From assembly GCA_016928575.1 (NCBI GenBank), contig JAFGKK010000053.1, positions 1 to 39,092 of the forward strand: DNA of 39,092 nucleotides, given 5' to 3'. Position numbers and translations under genes: made by a program. Below, piece by piece: positions 24,476 through 33,747 of this stretch. Source of the stretch: Anaerolineales bacterium (GTDB lineage: Bacteria; Chloroflexota; Anaerolineae; Anaerolineales; RBG-16-64-43). How positions within the stretch are numbered: position 1 is the first letter of the stretch; each line of letters opens with the position of its first letter. The notes beneath the pieces were generated by a model, which was not told the DNA's origin, ran no database searches, and saw only the letters and a list, made by a program, of their open reading frames with translations.

Positions 24476-25187
24476 AGATGAGGTCGCCCAGCACGGCCCG
24501 GATCCCGGCATTGGCCCGGAGCGGGCGGATCTCGGAGAAAATCCGCGCCCGGCTTTCCCGTTCCAGCCCGGCGATCGCGCACATGATCCGGTCGGCGGTC
24601 GATTCGACCAGCTCACGGTCCTCCACGCTTCCGCGGAAGCGGAGCGGCGCGCCGACGGTCAGGGCGTAGGGCCCGCGGAAATACCATGTTCCCACGGCTG
24701 GCTTGCCTTTGACATTGGATTCCAGCAGGCGGATCCGTTTGCGGTCCAGCGCCACGCCGATCGGCACCACCGGCGCGCCCGATTCGAGCGCCAGCCGCGC
24801 CGCGCCGGTGCGCGGCTTGTGCAGGCCGCCGTCGATCGGGCTGATGGCCCCTTCCGGATACAGCGCCACCGATTTGTTGTCGCGCAGGGTGCGCAAGGCC
24901 GCTCGGTAAGCCGCCCGGCCGTTCCCCGGCACCACCGGAATGTGCCCGGCCAGGCGCAGGTAGGATCCGAATACCGGCACCTGAAATAGGCGCTCCTCGA
25001 TCAGCAATCGGACCGGCTCGGGGGTGATTTCGAGGATCAGGAACGGATCGGTGGTGCTGGGATGGTTCGAGACGAGGATTTTCGGCCCGCCGGGCAGGGG
25101 CTGATGCCGGCGAATGTCGATGTCGAACATCAAGTTTTCATACAGGTCGACGGCCGGCAATCCCAACCGGAAGAATAAAGAATGCAT
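24468..25187 (-). CDS. 1-acyl-sn-glycerol-3-phosphate acyltransferase (PlsC family)
   Basis: A 239-residue acyltransferase. The catalytic NHx4D motif is NHPSTTD (Asn41-His42...Asp47), and the phosphate-binding motif is YPEGAIS. The family transfers acyl chains to lysophosphatidic acid at the inner membrane face. The length is normal. AAGGAG precedes ATG 25187. The next gene, the SDR fusion, begins within its last codons, so the pair is translationally coupled. That suggests a lipid-related role for the SDR-like protein. A divergent gene begins at 25419. Confidence 0.9.
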   Translation of the reverse strand: MHSLFFRLGLPAVDLYENLMFDIDIRRHQPLPGGPKILVSNHPSTTDPFLILEITPEPVRLLIEERLFQVPVFGSYLRLAGHIPVVPGNGRAAYRAALRTLRDNKSVALYPEGAISPIDGGLHKPRTGAARLALESGAPVVPIGVALDRKRIRLLESNVKGKPAVGTWYFRGPYALTVGAPLRFRGSVEDRELVESTADRIMCAIAGLERESRARIFSEIRPLRANAGIRAVLGDLIYD

Positions 25188-25418
25188 GGAGTCTCCTTTT
25201 CGACGATTGGAGTACTTCAGCGTTCATCCTCGCCCGGTTTTGGGTGCAGTGTCATGGTCCGGAAGGCGCATCCCGGGTATGTATTCGGGATTTGCGCGGA
25301 AAACAGGCGTTTTCAGGGGATCCACGGCATCCGAGGGCGTTCTCCCCCGCACCCGGGTGCTGGAACGGAACGGACGGTCTCTGCTATATTTGCGGAAAAT
25401 ATCCCTTGGGGAGGTGCA

Positions 25419-27008
25419 ATGGTCAAACGCAATTGGATCTGGTGGATCGCCCTGGCGGCAGCGTTTTCGTTCGATTTTCTTTTTTGGGGCCATCGCCCGG
25501 GGATCTCGTTTTTCCTGTTCATCGTCGTCTGCCTGGCGGCGGGGGCGGTTTCGGCGGCCGTTTCCGGAATCCGGCCGCACCTCCGCAGCCTGATCCTCGT
25601 TCCATGCATCCTGGCGGCGGCCGCGGTCACGTTCCTGCGCACCGAGCCGTTCACGGTCTTCTGCGGCGCCGCGGCGGCGCTCGGGTTGATGATGATCCTG
25701 GCCGAAACCTACCGCGGCGGGCGCTGGCCGTTTTACGGATGGATCGACCACATCGGCGCGGCGTTCCGGCTGGGCGCCTCCGCCGCCCTGCATCCCGCAC
25801 TCCTTCCGCCCGAGAAGCCAGCCGAAGGAGCCCTCCCGCGGCCGAACGCCTGGCGCCGCTGGATGCCTTCCGTCGCGCGCGGATTGGTCCTCGCGCTGCC
25901 GGTGGTGCTGGTGTTCGCCGCCCTGCTTTCGGCCGCCGATCCGGTGTTCGAGCGCGCGCTGAACTCCGTCTTCGATATCGACCGTCTGCCGGAATACCTG
26001 TTCCGGGCGACGTACGTTCTGATCGGCATGTACCTCCTGACGGGGATCATCCTGCACGCGGTCCTGTCCAGCCGCGAGGAGCGGCTTGCCGCCCCGGAAA
26101 ATCCGCACGTCCGGCCGTTCGTCGGGTTCATCGAGTCGGTCGTGGTGCTGCTCAGCGTCAGCCTGCTGTTTGCGGTGTTCGTTGCCATCCAGTTCCGCTA
26201 TTTCTTCGGCGGAGCGGAGAACATCACCGCCGAGGGATTCACCTATTCGGAATACGCGCGCCGCGGGTTCGGCGAATTGGTGGCGGTGGCGTTCTTCAGC
26301 CTGGTCCTGTTCCTCGGACTCGGTTCGCTCACCCGGCGCGAGAACGCGTTCCAGCGCAAGGCCTTTTCCGGGCTCGGATTGATCCTGGCGGCGCTGGTCG
26401 TGGTGATGCTGGTTTCCTCTTTCCGGCGGCTGCAGCTGTACGAGGAAGCCTACGGCTTCACCGCCCTACGGCTGTACACAAATGTGTTCATCCTGTGGCT
26501 GGGGATCCTCCTGGTGGCGGCGGCCGGTTTGGAATTGGCCGGGCGCACCCGCTGCTTCAGCGCCGCCGCGCTGGCGGCGGCCTTCGGCTTCACGCTCTCG
26601 CTCGCCGTCCTGAATGTGGACGCCGCGATCGTCCGCTGGAACGGCTTGCGCGCCGTCCGGTTCGAAGTAGAAGGGGCGAGCGCGCGGGCGGAGGAGCAGC
26701 TGGATACGGAGTACTTCGAAAGCCTTTCTGCGGACGCCGTGCCGGAGCTCCTGGCGCTGTACCGGACCAGCGCGGTGCCGGAAAAAGATCAGATCGGCGC
26801 GGGCCTTTCCTGCCGGCTGGCGGCAATGGAGGAGGAGTCCGCCGAGGATTGGCGGTCTTACCTGTGGCCGGTCGCGGAAGGCCTGCGGCTGCTGCGGGCC
26901 AGCGGGGTGGCCGAGGCCTATCCGACCCATACCGAACGGGGCGTTTGGTACGTGCAGGTCGGGGGGGAATCCCGGCGCTGTGCGGGTCAGGAGATGTGGA
27001 TGGATTGA
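25419..27008 (+). CDS. Multi-pass membrane protein, DUF4153/DUF4173 type
   Basis: A 529-residue protein with roughly ten or more hydrophobic helices up to about residue 400 and a soluble tail of about 110 residues. Diagnostic stretches are FTYSEYARRGFGELVAVAFF and SSFRRLQLYEEAYGFTALRL, which I associate with DUF4153/DUF4173 proteins of unknown function. ATG 25419 follows GGGGAGGTG, a strong Shine-Dalgarno. Earlier in-frame starts overlap the promoter. TATATT at 25385-25390 with TGGAAC 18 bases upstream is a possible promoter. It is divergent from plsC. Confidence 0.87.
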   Translation: MVKRNWIWWIALAAAFSFDFLFWGHRPGISFFLFIVVCLAAGAVSAAVSGIRPHLRSLILVPCILAAAAVTFLRTEPFTVFCGAAAALGLMMILAETYRGGRWPFYGWIDHIGAAFRLGASAALHPALLPPEKPAEGALPRPNAWRRWMPSVARGLVLALPVVLVFAALLSAADPVFERALNSVFDIDRLPEYLFRATYVLIGMYLLTGIILHAVLSSREERLAAPENPHVRPFVGFIESVVVLLSVSLLFAVFVAIQFRYFFGGAENITAEGFTYSEYARRGFGELVAVAFFSLVLFLGLGSLTRRENAFQRKAFSGLGLILAALVVVMLVSSFRRLQLYEEAYGFTALRLYTNVFILWLGILLVAAAGLELAGRTRCFSAAALAAAFGFTLSLAVLNVDAAIVRWNGLRAVRFEVEGASARAEEQLDTEYFESLSADAVPELLALYRTSAVPEKDQIGAGLSCRLAAMEEESAEDWRSYLWPVAEGLRLLRASGVAEAYPTHTERGVWYVQVGGESRRCAGQEMWMD

Positions 27009-27034
27009 GGAAAGACGGCCGAGACGGTTGATCG

Positions 27035-27065
27035 GACCGAGCCGGTCTCTCAGACAGGCTCGGTC
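27035..27065. terminator. Palindrome between convergent genes (CCGAGGCGGTC-like family)
   Basis: GACCGAGCCGGTCT (27035-27048) pairs with AGACAGGCTCGGTC (27052-27065) with one mismatch and a 3-nt loop, CTC. It lies between convergent genes (stops at 27008 and 27177), so it may act as a bidirectional terminator although there is no T tract. Its architecture matches the palindromes at 10194-10224 and 38829-38855. Confidence 0.5.
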
Positions 27066-27176
27066 TGATGGTCTTCGGTCAAGCGCCCGCCAAGGGCTTT
27101 CCCGCTCTTTCCCCCCGTCCGGCTCCGCAGGATGGGGGGATTTGGTTTGCGGAGGGAGCTGCGGGGATCGGGATCC

Positions 27177-28085
27177 TTACGCCATCACCGCCGCAATCGG
27201 CGCGGGGGCGGCGACCCGGACGTCGGGAATTCCTTGCGTCCGGGCTTGTTCCACCTCGCGCGCCCAGAGAAAGAGGCAGGTGTGGTAGGCGGTGGTGATG
27301 TAGGAGGAGAACACGATGACGGCGATGATGATCGCGAAGGCGACGAGGATTCCGGCGGCGGCGCCGATCAGGACGCCTTCGACCGCCCAGTTGGACAGCG
27401 CGCCGATCAGGACGATCAATCCCGCGCCGAGCGCCAGCGCCAGGATCACCAGCAGGAATCCGATCAATCCGACGACGGCGCCCACCCCGATCTCCGTCAC
27501 CGCCACGAGCAGGAGGTTGTCTTTGATGATCTGGGTCGCCCGCTTGACGCCCCGGCCGAGGTTCAAATCCTCGATGATCATCGCCGGCAGGATAAAGTAG
27601 GTGGCGACGGTCCAGATCCGGTTGAGCAGGGAGGCGAGTCCGGCGGCGAGGGCGCTGAGGAGGCTCCTCTGCTTCTGTTTGCGTTGGTTGGCCAGCGTTT
27701 CAAGAAGTTTAACCGCGGCGGACACCGCCGCCAGGGTCATGATGTCGAACAAATCGCGCCGCACCGTCGCCCAGGCCTGATCCATCCGGCCGTCCCCGTT
27801 GGTGAGGTAGTCGTACACCAAGCGGACGGTCATGCCGGAGAAAATGTAGGAGATGGTGAATTGGACGAAGAAGGTAAGGAAAGCCAACGCCGCCAGGAGG
27901 ATCCGGCCGAGGTCGGTGTCGCCGGCCAGAAAGGTGAGGACGAGGGCGGGGACGGCCAGGAGGACGGTGGCGAGGCCGCCGACGAGCAAGGCGTAGATTG
28001 AAGGTTTAAGCAGGTCGGGATCCTTGGCCGCCATGGCGGCCGACTGTTTTAGAAAGCCGAATCCTCTGCGCAGGGAATCCCACAT
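27177..28085 (-). CDS. DUF6159-like integral membrane protein
   Basis: A 302-residue protein with about six hydrophobic segments. The opening MWDSLRRGFGFLKQS and the internal FILPAMIIEDLNLGRGVKRA match a family I know as DUF6159, whose function is not established. A very good Shine-Dalgarno (AAGGAGG) precedes ATG 28085. It appears to be a single-gene unit on the minus strand. Confidence 0.85.
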   Translation of the reverse strand: MWDSLRRGFGFLKQSAAMAAKDPDLLKPSIYALLVGGLATVLLAVPALVLTFLAGDTDLGRILLAALAFLTFFVQFTISYIFSGMTVRLVYDYLTNGDGRMDQAWATVRRDLFDIMTLAAVSAAVKLLETLANQRKQKQRSLLSALAAGLASLLNRIWTVATYFILPAMIIEDLNLGRGVKRATQIIKDNLLLVAVTEIGVGAVVGLIGFLLVILALALGAGLIVLIGALSNWAVEGVLIGAAAGILVAFAIIIAVIVFSSYITTAYHTCLFLWAREVEQARTQGIPDVRVAAPAPIAAVMA

Positions 28086-28522
28086 GGGATATCCTCCTTA
28101 AGCGGGAACGCCGTGACGGAACGTTCGTTCGGCGAGGGTGCTGCTTATCGTATCATGAAAGCGGAACCCGCGTCCTGATCGCGCGGGCCTTCAGCGGCTT
28201 GCTCCGCCGGGTCCGCAAGCCAAAAGACCCCGGATGCCCGAGCAGACCGCTCGCGAGCGGGGGTGGCGGCCTGTCAGCTTGTCCCAAGCCGAAGGCGAGG
28301 GATCATCCCCGCCAGCCGCTCTTCGCCGCACCCGGGCCCGCCCCGGAGACAATCCGGATCGAAAACGCGGGCCGGATTGCACGCGAAGCGGGGCGGTCTT
28401 GCCGGGAAGCCAGGATCCGCCCCGCCCAGCGGGGCGTTCCAAGCGGCGCGCCGCGGACCTCCTGCAATATAATGAACGGGTCCCGGTTGGAATGCCTCCA
28501 TCCGAAAGGAAAGGAACTCGGA
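28086..28522. other. Divergent intergenic region
   Basis: No gene is supported. It holds a hairpin GGCTTG...CAAGCC (about 28197-28221) and a degenerate inverse copy of the CCTCGCCTTCGGCTCGGGAC repeat (about 28277-28300). TATAAT at 28468-28473 is a good -10 candidate for the glycosyltransferase-like gene, about 50 bases before its start. The divergent DUF6159 gene starts at 28085. Confidence 0.5.
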
Positions 28523-30562
28523 ATGGCCGACCTTTCAGAATTATCCTCCCCGAACGGCGGTCCCCCCGGCGGACGGACGGACACGAACCGCGGCCGCTGG
28601 ATCTTTTTGGCGGGGCTGTTGTGGCTGATGTTCCCGATCATGGTCTTCAACATCTTCCACAAGCCGTTACCCCCGGCGGCGTGGGAGCGCATCCGGGACG
28701 CGATCGTCGATCTGCTCGGCGCGGGTTGGATTCTGTGGATCGGCGTCGGAATCGGATGGCGGTTTTTCCGCAACGGACCGGCCTCCGTCCTGGAAAAATC
28801 CGCCCTGGCCGGCGCGCTCGGCTGCGGGGCTCTGGGGTTGCTCGGACTGGCCGCCGCCTGGGCGGGGATGATGACTGGAATCTCCGTAATCCTCGCCTGC
28901 GCCCTCCTGACGCCGGCGGTCTCCATTCCCCTGCTGAGGGAAATCGCCCCCCGTTTGCGGAAAATTCCCCGGCCGGCGCTCTCCGGAGGCGGCTTCTCGG
29001 CGGTTACGGCCGGATTCGCCGCCGTGTCCGCGCTCCTGGCGTTGGGGATTGCGCTGGCGCCGCCGACGGCCTGGGACGCGCTCGTCTACCACCTGCGCAT
29101 CCCGCAGCAGATTCTGGCCGCGCGTTCACTTTCCCTCCCGGGCGATTCCCTCTTCCTCGAAATCCCGCACCTGGCGGAAATGCTCTTCACCCTCGCGGCC
29201 GCGCTGACCGGAAGGATGGAAACGGCGGCGGTGCTGGGATGGGGAATCGGACTCTTGACCCTCCTCGGAATGACCGGCACCGCGCGCCGCTGGGGATTGC
29301 GGCATGCTCTGCTTCCCGCCGCGCTGCTGCTTTCGGGCGATACGCTGGCGAAATCGATGGGATGGGGCTACGTGGATTGGGCGACCGCCCTGTTCGGATT
29401 CGCCGCACTGTGCGCGCTTTCGCACAGGAACGACGGTGCGAAGATGCCTTTCCTGGCGGGCGTTTTTGGCGGACTGGCGCTCGGCGTGAAATACACCGCC
29501 GGGATCGTGCTTCCCGTGCTGTTCCTGGCCGTTCTTCCGCGCGCCGGATGGAGGAGGTTTTTCAAGGAGTCAGCGCTGATCCTGTGCGGCGCGCTGGCCG
29601 CGTTCTCGCCCTGGATCCTCAGGGGGTTGGCGTTCTATGGAAACCCGCTCCCGCCGTTTCTTGACGGAGGCCCGGAGGCGGCGCTGAAAACCGCCTTTTT
29701 CGCCGGCCGCCCGTTGGAAAACACCTGGCTCCTGGCCGCGGTCATGCCCCTGCTGCAATCGACGGTCGGGAGCTACGGGGTGACTCCATTCGGCGCGACG
29801 ATCGGTCCGCTGCTAATAGCGCTTCTGCCCGGGGCGCTCCGGCGGCGCGATGCGGAGCCCGCGGCGGGCGATTTTCTGCGCAGAGTGTTTTGGATCGCCG
29901 CGATCCTCTACTGGGCGGCCTGCGGTATCGGGGGGGCCTTCTCGCTTGCGCTGACCCAACCGCGGCTGTACCTGGCTTTGTTTCCGGCGGTCGGCCTTCT
30001 GGCGGCCTACGGGTTTGAGCGGTTGTGGGGCCTCCGCTGGAGGTTCATCCGGCTTGGCGCCGTCGCCGCCGCGATGGTCTGGCTGGTTGCGACGGTTCAG
30101 CTCCTCGGATTCGCCCAAAACTGGATCGCCGCGGGGATCCCCGAGTACCTCGTCGGCGCCCGGACCCGGCAGGAGTTCCTGGAGCGAAACCTGGGCTGGC
30201 ACGCGCGGGCGATGGAATACATCCTCCAGATGCCGGAAGGTTCGCGCGTGCTGATGCTGTGGGAGCCGCGCGGCCTCTATTGCGGGGAGAACTGCCGCGA
30301 GGATTCGACCATCGACCGCTGGTACCTGGCGATGCGGACCGCCGGGTCGGCGGACGCGGTGCTCGGTGAATGGCGCCGGGAGGGGTGGACCCACATCCTG
30401 GTTTTCCATTCCGGGGCAGAGTTCGAACGCGCCTCGCGGAGCGAGTACGCCGCCTCGGATTGGGCGGAGTTGGACGCATTGTTAGCGCGTCTGGCGGAGG
30501 TGGAACGCTTCGGCGAAGCGTACACGCTGTATGCGATTCCGACATCAACAAAGCCGGGATGA
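28523..30562 (+). CDS. GT-C fold glycosyltransferase-like membrane protein (GT39/ArnT-like)
   Basis: A 679-residue protein with about a dozen hydrophobic spans and a C-terminal soluble part of about 150 residues. PPTAWDALVYHLRIPQQIL, after the early transmembrane region, resembles the first outer loop of GT-C glycosyltransferases, where an Asp is catalytic. GLALGVKYTAGIVLPVLFL is also typical. Such enzymes move sugars from polyprenyl phosphates to acceptors on the outer face. ATG 28523 follows AAGGAAC. An upstream in-frame ATG at 28472 overlaps the TATAAT. Donor and acceptor are unknown. Confidence 0.82.
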   Translation: MADLSELSSPNGGPPGGRTDTNRGRWIFLAGLLWLMFPIMVFNIFHKPLPPAAWERIRDAIVDLLGAGWILWIGVGIGWRFFRNGPASVLEKSALAGALGCGALGLLGLAAAWAGMMTGISVILACALLTPAVSIPLLREIAPRLRKIPRPALSGGGFSAVTAGFAAVSALLALGIALAPPTAWDALVYHLRIPQQILAARSLSLPGDSLFLEIPHLAEMLFTLAAALTGRMETAAVLGWGIGLLTLLGMTGTARRWGLRHALLPAALLLSGDTLAKSMGWGYVDWATALFGFAALCALSHRNDGAKMPFLAGVFGGLALGVKYTAGIVLPVLFLAVLPRAGWRRFFKESALILCGALAAFSPWILRGLAFYGNPLPPFLDGGPEAALKTAFFAGRPLENTWLLAAVMPLLQSTVGSYGVTPFGATIGPLLIALLPGALRRRDAEPAAGDFLRRVFWIAAILYWAACGIGGAFSLALTQPRLYLALFPAVGLLAAYGFERLWGLRWRFIRLGAVAAAMVWLVATVQLLGFAQNWIAAGIPEYLVGARTRQEFLERNLGWHARAMEYILQMPEGSRVLMLWEPRGLYCGENCREDSTIDRWYLAMRTAGSADAVLGEWRREGWTHILVFHSGAEFERASRSEYAASDWAELDALLARLAEVERFGEAYTLYAIPTSTKPG

Positions 30563-30579
30563 CGAACAATCAAACCCCT

Positions 30580-30653
30580 GGATGCCGGCTGGAAACGCGC
30601 CGGCCTGATCCCTCGCCTTCGGCTCGGGACAGGCTCACTGGTCATCACCCCGA
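30580..30653. repeat. Left flanking copy of the array end-repeat
   Basis: GGATGCCGGCTGGAAACGCG leads into a 58-base segment (30596-30653) that recurs without mismatch at 31304-31361, the right edge of the tandem array. It contains CCTCGCCTTCGGCTCGGGAC and AGGCTCACTGGTCATCACCC. Confidence 0.85.
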
Positions 30654-30735
30654 AGTGATTTGTGCTCGTCACCCCCGAGCGGTTTTGTCGGGGGTCCAGG
30701 GTGCTTTCATTACGGTCATGGCGGATAGAGCCGTT
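30654..30735. repeat. CGTCACCCCCGAG...CGGGGGTCC hairpin repeat
   Basis: GTGCTCGTCACCCCCGAG... and ...TCGGGGGTCCAGG flank GCGGTTTTG. A near copy is at about 38941-38977 (CTCGTCACCCCCGAGTGGGT / ATCGGGGGTCCATG). It appears to be a further dispersed repeat, non-coding. Confidence 0.65.
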
Positions 30736-31330
30736 GGATGCCGGCTGGAAACGCGCCGGCCTGATGAGCATTCAAACCCGTGGATGCCGGCTAAGAACGC
30801 GTCGGCATGACGAAAACCCCGGCCTCTGGATGCCGGCCAAGACCGCGCCGGCATGACGAGCATTCAAACCCGTGGATGCCGGCCAAGAACGCGCCGGCAT
30901 GATGAGCATTCAAACCCCTGGATGCCGGCCAAGAACGTGCCGGCATGACGAGCATTCAAACCCCTGGATGCCGGCCAAGAACGTGCCGGCATGACGAGCA
31001 TTCAAACCCGTGGATGCCGGCCAAGAACGCGCCGGCATGATGAGCATTCAAACCCGTGGATGCCGGCTAAGAACGCGTCGGCATGACGAAAACCCCGGCC
31101 TCTGGATGCCGGCCAAGAACGCGCCGGCATGACGAGCATTCAAACCCCTGGATGCCGGCCAAGAACGCGCCGGCATGACGAGCATTCAAACCCCTGGATG
31201 CCGGCTAAGACCGCGCCGGCATGACGAGCATTCAAACCCCTGGATGCCGGCCAAGAACGCGCCGGCATGACGAGCATTCAAACCTCTGGATGCCGGCTAA
31301 GACCGCGCCGGCCTGATCCCTCGCCTTCGG
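30736..31330. repeat. 46-bp tandem repeat array, 13 units
   Basis: GGATGCCGGC begins a unit at 30736 and then every 46 bases through 31288, thirteen times without a phase break. Each unit holds an 8-bp hairpin (ATGCCGGC ... GCCGGCAT, loop about 9) plus a spacer GACGAGCATTCAAACCC. Variants recur: the GTCGGCATGACGAAAACC form appears in units 2 and 8, six units (276 bp) apart, as expected from block duplication. The spacers are nearly constant, so this is not CRISPR. It is bounded by a 58-bp direct repeat. Single relatives lie near 4857 and 22425. Confidence 0.9.
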
Positions 31331-31361
31331 CTCGGGACAGGCTCACTGGTCATCACCCCGA
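31304..31361. repeat. Right flanking copy of the array end-repeat
   Basis: Identical over 58 bases to 30596-30653. It overlaps the last tandem unit. The remaining 160 bases before the next gene (31362-31524) hold no recognised feature beyond a possible GGAGG at 31507-31511. Confidence 0.85.
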
Positions 31362-31524
31362 TCCGGTCCTCAGCCGCCCCCGTTTCTGCACGCTCTTTGA
31401 CAACCGCTTCCCGGTCATTTACAATACCGTCCGCCGTCGGTTTCGGCATTCTTCTTTTATATAGAAAATCATATCCCCCGCGGGAAGCGCCCCGCTCCCC
31501 GTCCCTGGAGGTCGACAAGAGCAC

Positions 31525-33603
31525 ATGAAGGAATACGCAACCGAAGCCATCCGCAATGTGGCGCTGATCGGGCACGGCAGCGCGGGTAAGACCACCTTGG
31601 TCGAGGCGTTCCTGCACTTCACCGGAGCGGCCACCCGGCTGGGGAAGATCGAAGACGGCACGACGGTTTCGGATTTCGACGAGGAGGAAATCCGCCGCAG
31701 AATTTCCCTCTCCACCTCGGCCATCCCCCTGGAGTTCCAGGATTGCAAAATCAACCTGCTTGACACCCCCGGATTCCCGGATTTCGTCGGCGAGGTGATT
31801 TCAGCCCTGCGGGTGGCGAGCGGGGCGATGGTGCTGATCGATTCGGTCGCCGGCGTGGAAGTGGGGACCGAGTTGACCTGGCAGTACTGCACGGAGTTTA
31901 AATTGCCGCGTTTCGTGGTGATCGCCAAAATGGACCGCGAGAACGCGAACTTCGAGCAGGCGTTGGCGAGCGCGAAGAGCCTCCCCGGCGCCAAGCTGAT
32001 TCCGGTCCAACTGCCGATCGGCCAGGGGCAGCATTTCCAAGGGGTGGTCGACCTGCTGGCGATGAAGGCGCGGATGGGCGCCGGCAAGGAAGCCGCCGAG
32101 ATCCCCGCCGAGTTGAAAGCGGCGGCCGAGGAAGCCCGCGTGGTCCTGATGGAAGCGGCGGCCGAGGGCGAGGACGAACTGCTCGAAAAATACCTGGGCG
32201 GCACGGAGTTGACCCAGGAGGAGATGATCCGCGGCCTGCGCCAGGCGGTCTGGAACTGCACCTGCATGCCGGTTTTCGCCTGCGCCGGATCGGCCGAGGT
32301 CGGCATCGAACCGCTGCTGTATTGCGCGACGAAACTCATCCCCTCGCCGGCCGAGACGCCCAAGACAGAAGCGGAGGGAAAGGACGGTAGGGAGGAGTTG
32401 GAGTGTTCCGACGCCGGCCCGCTGGCGGTCTACGTGTGGAAGACGACCGCCGATCCGTTTGTGGGCAAACAGACCTTCTTCCGCGTGTATTCGGGGACGA
32501 TGGTCTCCGATACGCGCGTGTGGAATTCGAAGAAATCGGTCGAGGAGCGGCTGGGGACGATCTCCCTCCCGCGCGGGAAGGAAACCCTTCCGGTGAAGCA
32601 CGTGCACGCCGGCGACATCGGAGTCGTCCCCAAGCTGTCCGTGACCACCACCGGCGACACGCTGTGCGACAAGGGGCATCCGCTGACCTTTTCCGTCCCG
32701 GCCTACCCGACCGCGCTGTATTCCGTGGCGGTGACTCCGAAGACCCAGGCCGACGCGGCCAAGATCACCCCCACGCTCACCCGCCTATGCGAGGAAGACA
32801 TGACCCTCACCTGGCACAACGAGGCCAGCACCCTGCAGACGATCCTCCAGGGCATGGGCGACCAGCACATCGATGTGGCGATCCGGCGGGCGGAGACCAA
32901 ATTCCAGGTGGGGCTGAACATCGAATTGCCGAAGGTCCCCTACCGTGAGACGATCACCAAGCAGAACAGCGCGATGTACCGCCACAAGAAGCAAACCGGC
33001 GGATCCGGCCAGTTCGGCGAGGTGCATTTGCGGGTCGAACCGCTGCCCGAGAACGATTTCGAATTCGAGAACGAGGTCTTCGGCGGCGCCATCTCCTCCT
33101 CCTACATGTCGGCGATCGAAAAGGGGATCCGCGCGGTGATGCAGCGCGGCGCGGTGGCCGGCTACCCGATGGAAAAGATCAAAGTGGCGGTGTTCGACGG
33201 CAAGGAGCACCCGGTGGATTCCAAACCGGTGGCGTTCGAGATCGCCGGCCGCGAGGCCTTCAAGCTGGCGGTGAACGGCGCCAGTCCGGTGCTGCTCGAG
33301 CCGATCATGAACATCAAGGTGACCGTCCCGGAAGCCAACATGGGCGACGTAATGGGCGACCTGAACACGCGCCGCGCGCGGGTCCAGGGCATCGATACCG
33401 AGGGCGGCAAGAGCATCGTCAACGCCACCATCCCGCTGGCCGAGATCCAGCGCTACACCACCGACCTGCGCTCGATCACCGGCGGACGCGGAATGTTCAG
33501 CATGACCTTCGACCACTACGAGGTGGTCCCGCGCAACGTGGCCGAGCCGATCATCGCCGCCCACCAGAAGGCGGTCAGCGGCAAGGCCGAATCCGAGGAA
33601 TGA
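31525..33603 (+). CDS. EF-G-2-type translation GTPase
   Basis: A 692-residue protein with the full EF-G domain order. G1 is GHGSAGKTTLVE (16-27) and G3 is DTPGFPDF (80-87), where the usual catalytic His of DTPGH is Phe84. G4 is AKMD (134-137) in place of NKMD. Domains II-V follow (YVWKTTADPFVGKQTFFRVY, GMGDQHIDVAIRR, GGSGQFGEV, YPMEKIKVAV, GDLNTRRARVQGI). These departures resemble the EF-G-2 paralogue group (for example in Thermus), whose role differs from the main EF-G. ATG 31525 has GGAGG 13 bases upstream, an unusually long spacing. A terminator follows at 33685. Confidence 0.9.
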   Translation: MKEYATEAIRNVALIGHGSAGKTTLVEAFLHFTGAATRLGKIEDGTTVSDFDEEEIRRRISLSTSAIPLEFQDCKINLLDTPGFPDFVGEVISALRVASGAMVLIDSVAGVEVGTELTWQYCTEFKLPRFVVIAKMDRENANFEQALASAKSLPGAKLIPVQLPIGQGQHFQGVVDLLAMKARMGAGKEAAEIPAELKAAAEEARVVLMEAAAEGEDELLEKYLGGTELTQEEMIRGLRQAVWNCTCMPVFACAGSAEVGIEPLLYCATKLIPSPAETPKTEAEGKDGREELECSDAGPLAVYVWKTTADPFVGKQTFFRVYSGTMVSDTRVWNSKKSVEERLGTISLPRGKETLPVKHVHAGDIGVVPKLSVTTTGDTLCDKGHPLTFSVPAYPTALYSVAVTPKTQADAAKITPTLTRLCEEDMTLTWHNEASTLQTILQGMGDQHIDVAIRRAETKFQVGLNIELPKVPYRETITKQNSAMYRHKKQTGGSGQFGEVHLRVEPLPENDFEFENEVFGGAISSSYMSAIEKGIRAVMQRGAVAGYPMEKIKVAVFDGKEHPVDSKPVAFEIAGREAFKLAVNGASPVLLEPIMNIKVTVPEANMGDVMGDLNTRRARVQGIDTEGGKSIVNATIPLAEIQRYTTDLRSITGGRGMFSMTFDHYEVVPRNVAEPIIAAHQKAVSGKAESEE

Positions 33604-33684
33604 GCGCCGAAGGAACTGCGGATTGCGGACCGAAGCGGCTCGCGTAACCAAACGGTGACCGCCGGAAATAAAAAAAGACACGCC

Positions 33685-33719
33685 CGGCGATGGACCCTCG
33701 GTTCCGTCGCCGTTTTTTT
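33685..33719 (+). terminator. Intrinsic terminator after the EF-G-2 gene
   Basis: CGGCGATGGA (33685-33694) pairs with TCCGTCGCCG (33703-33712) with one wobble pair, followed by T7 (33713-33719). It lies about 80 bases after the stop codon. Confidence 0.75.
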
Positions 33720-33747
33720 AAAAGAAAGTGTCTGCTCACCTTGTTTA

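Noticed and set aside
25244-27031. A 595-codon frame parallel to the DUF4153/4173 gene
   Set aside because: It is out of frame with the hydrophobic protein and is Arg/Gly/Pro-rich without recognisable motifs.
28234-29664. A 476-codon frame over the glycosyltransferase-like gene
   Set aside because: It is a frame-shifted shadow; the membrane-protein frame has consistent hydrophobic spans and motifs.
30736-31330. Possible CRISPR array (regular 46-bp periodicity)
   Set aside because: The intervals between hairpins are nearly identical rather than unique, there are no cas genes nearby, and similar single units occur elsewhere.
30662-31464. Short reading frames across the tandem array
   Set aside because: They are translations of the 46-bp repeat with no Shine-Dalgarno and no independent coding evidence.
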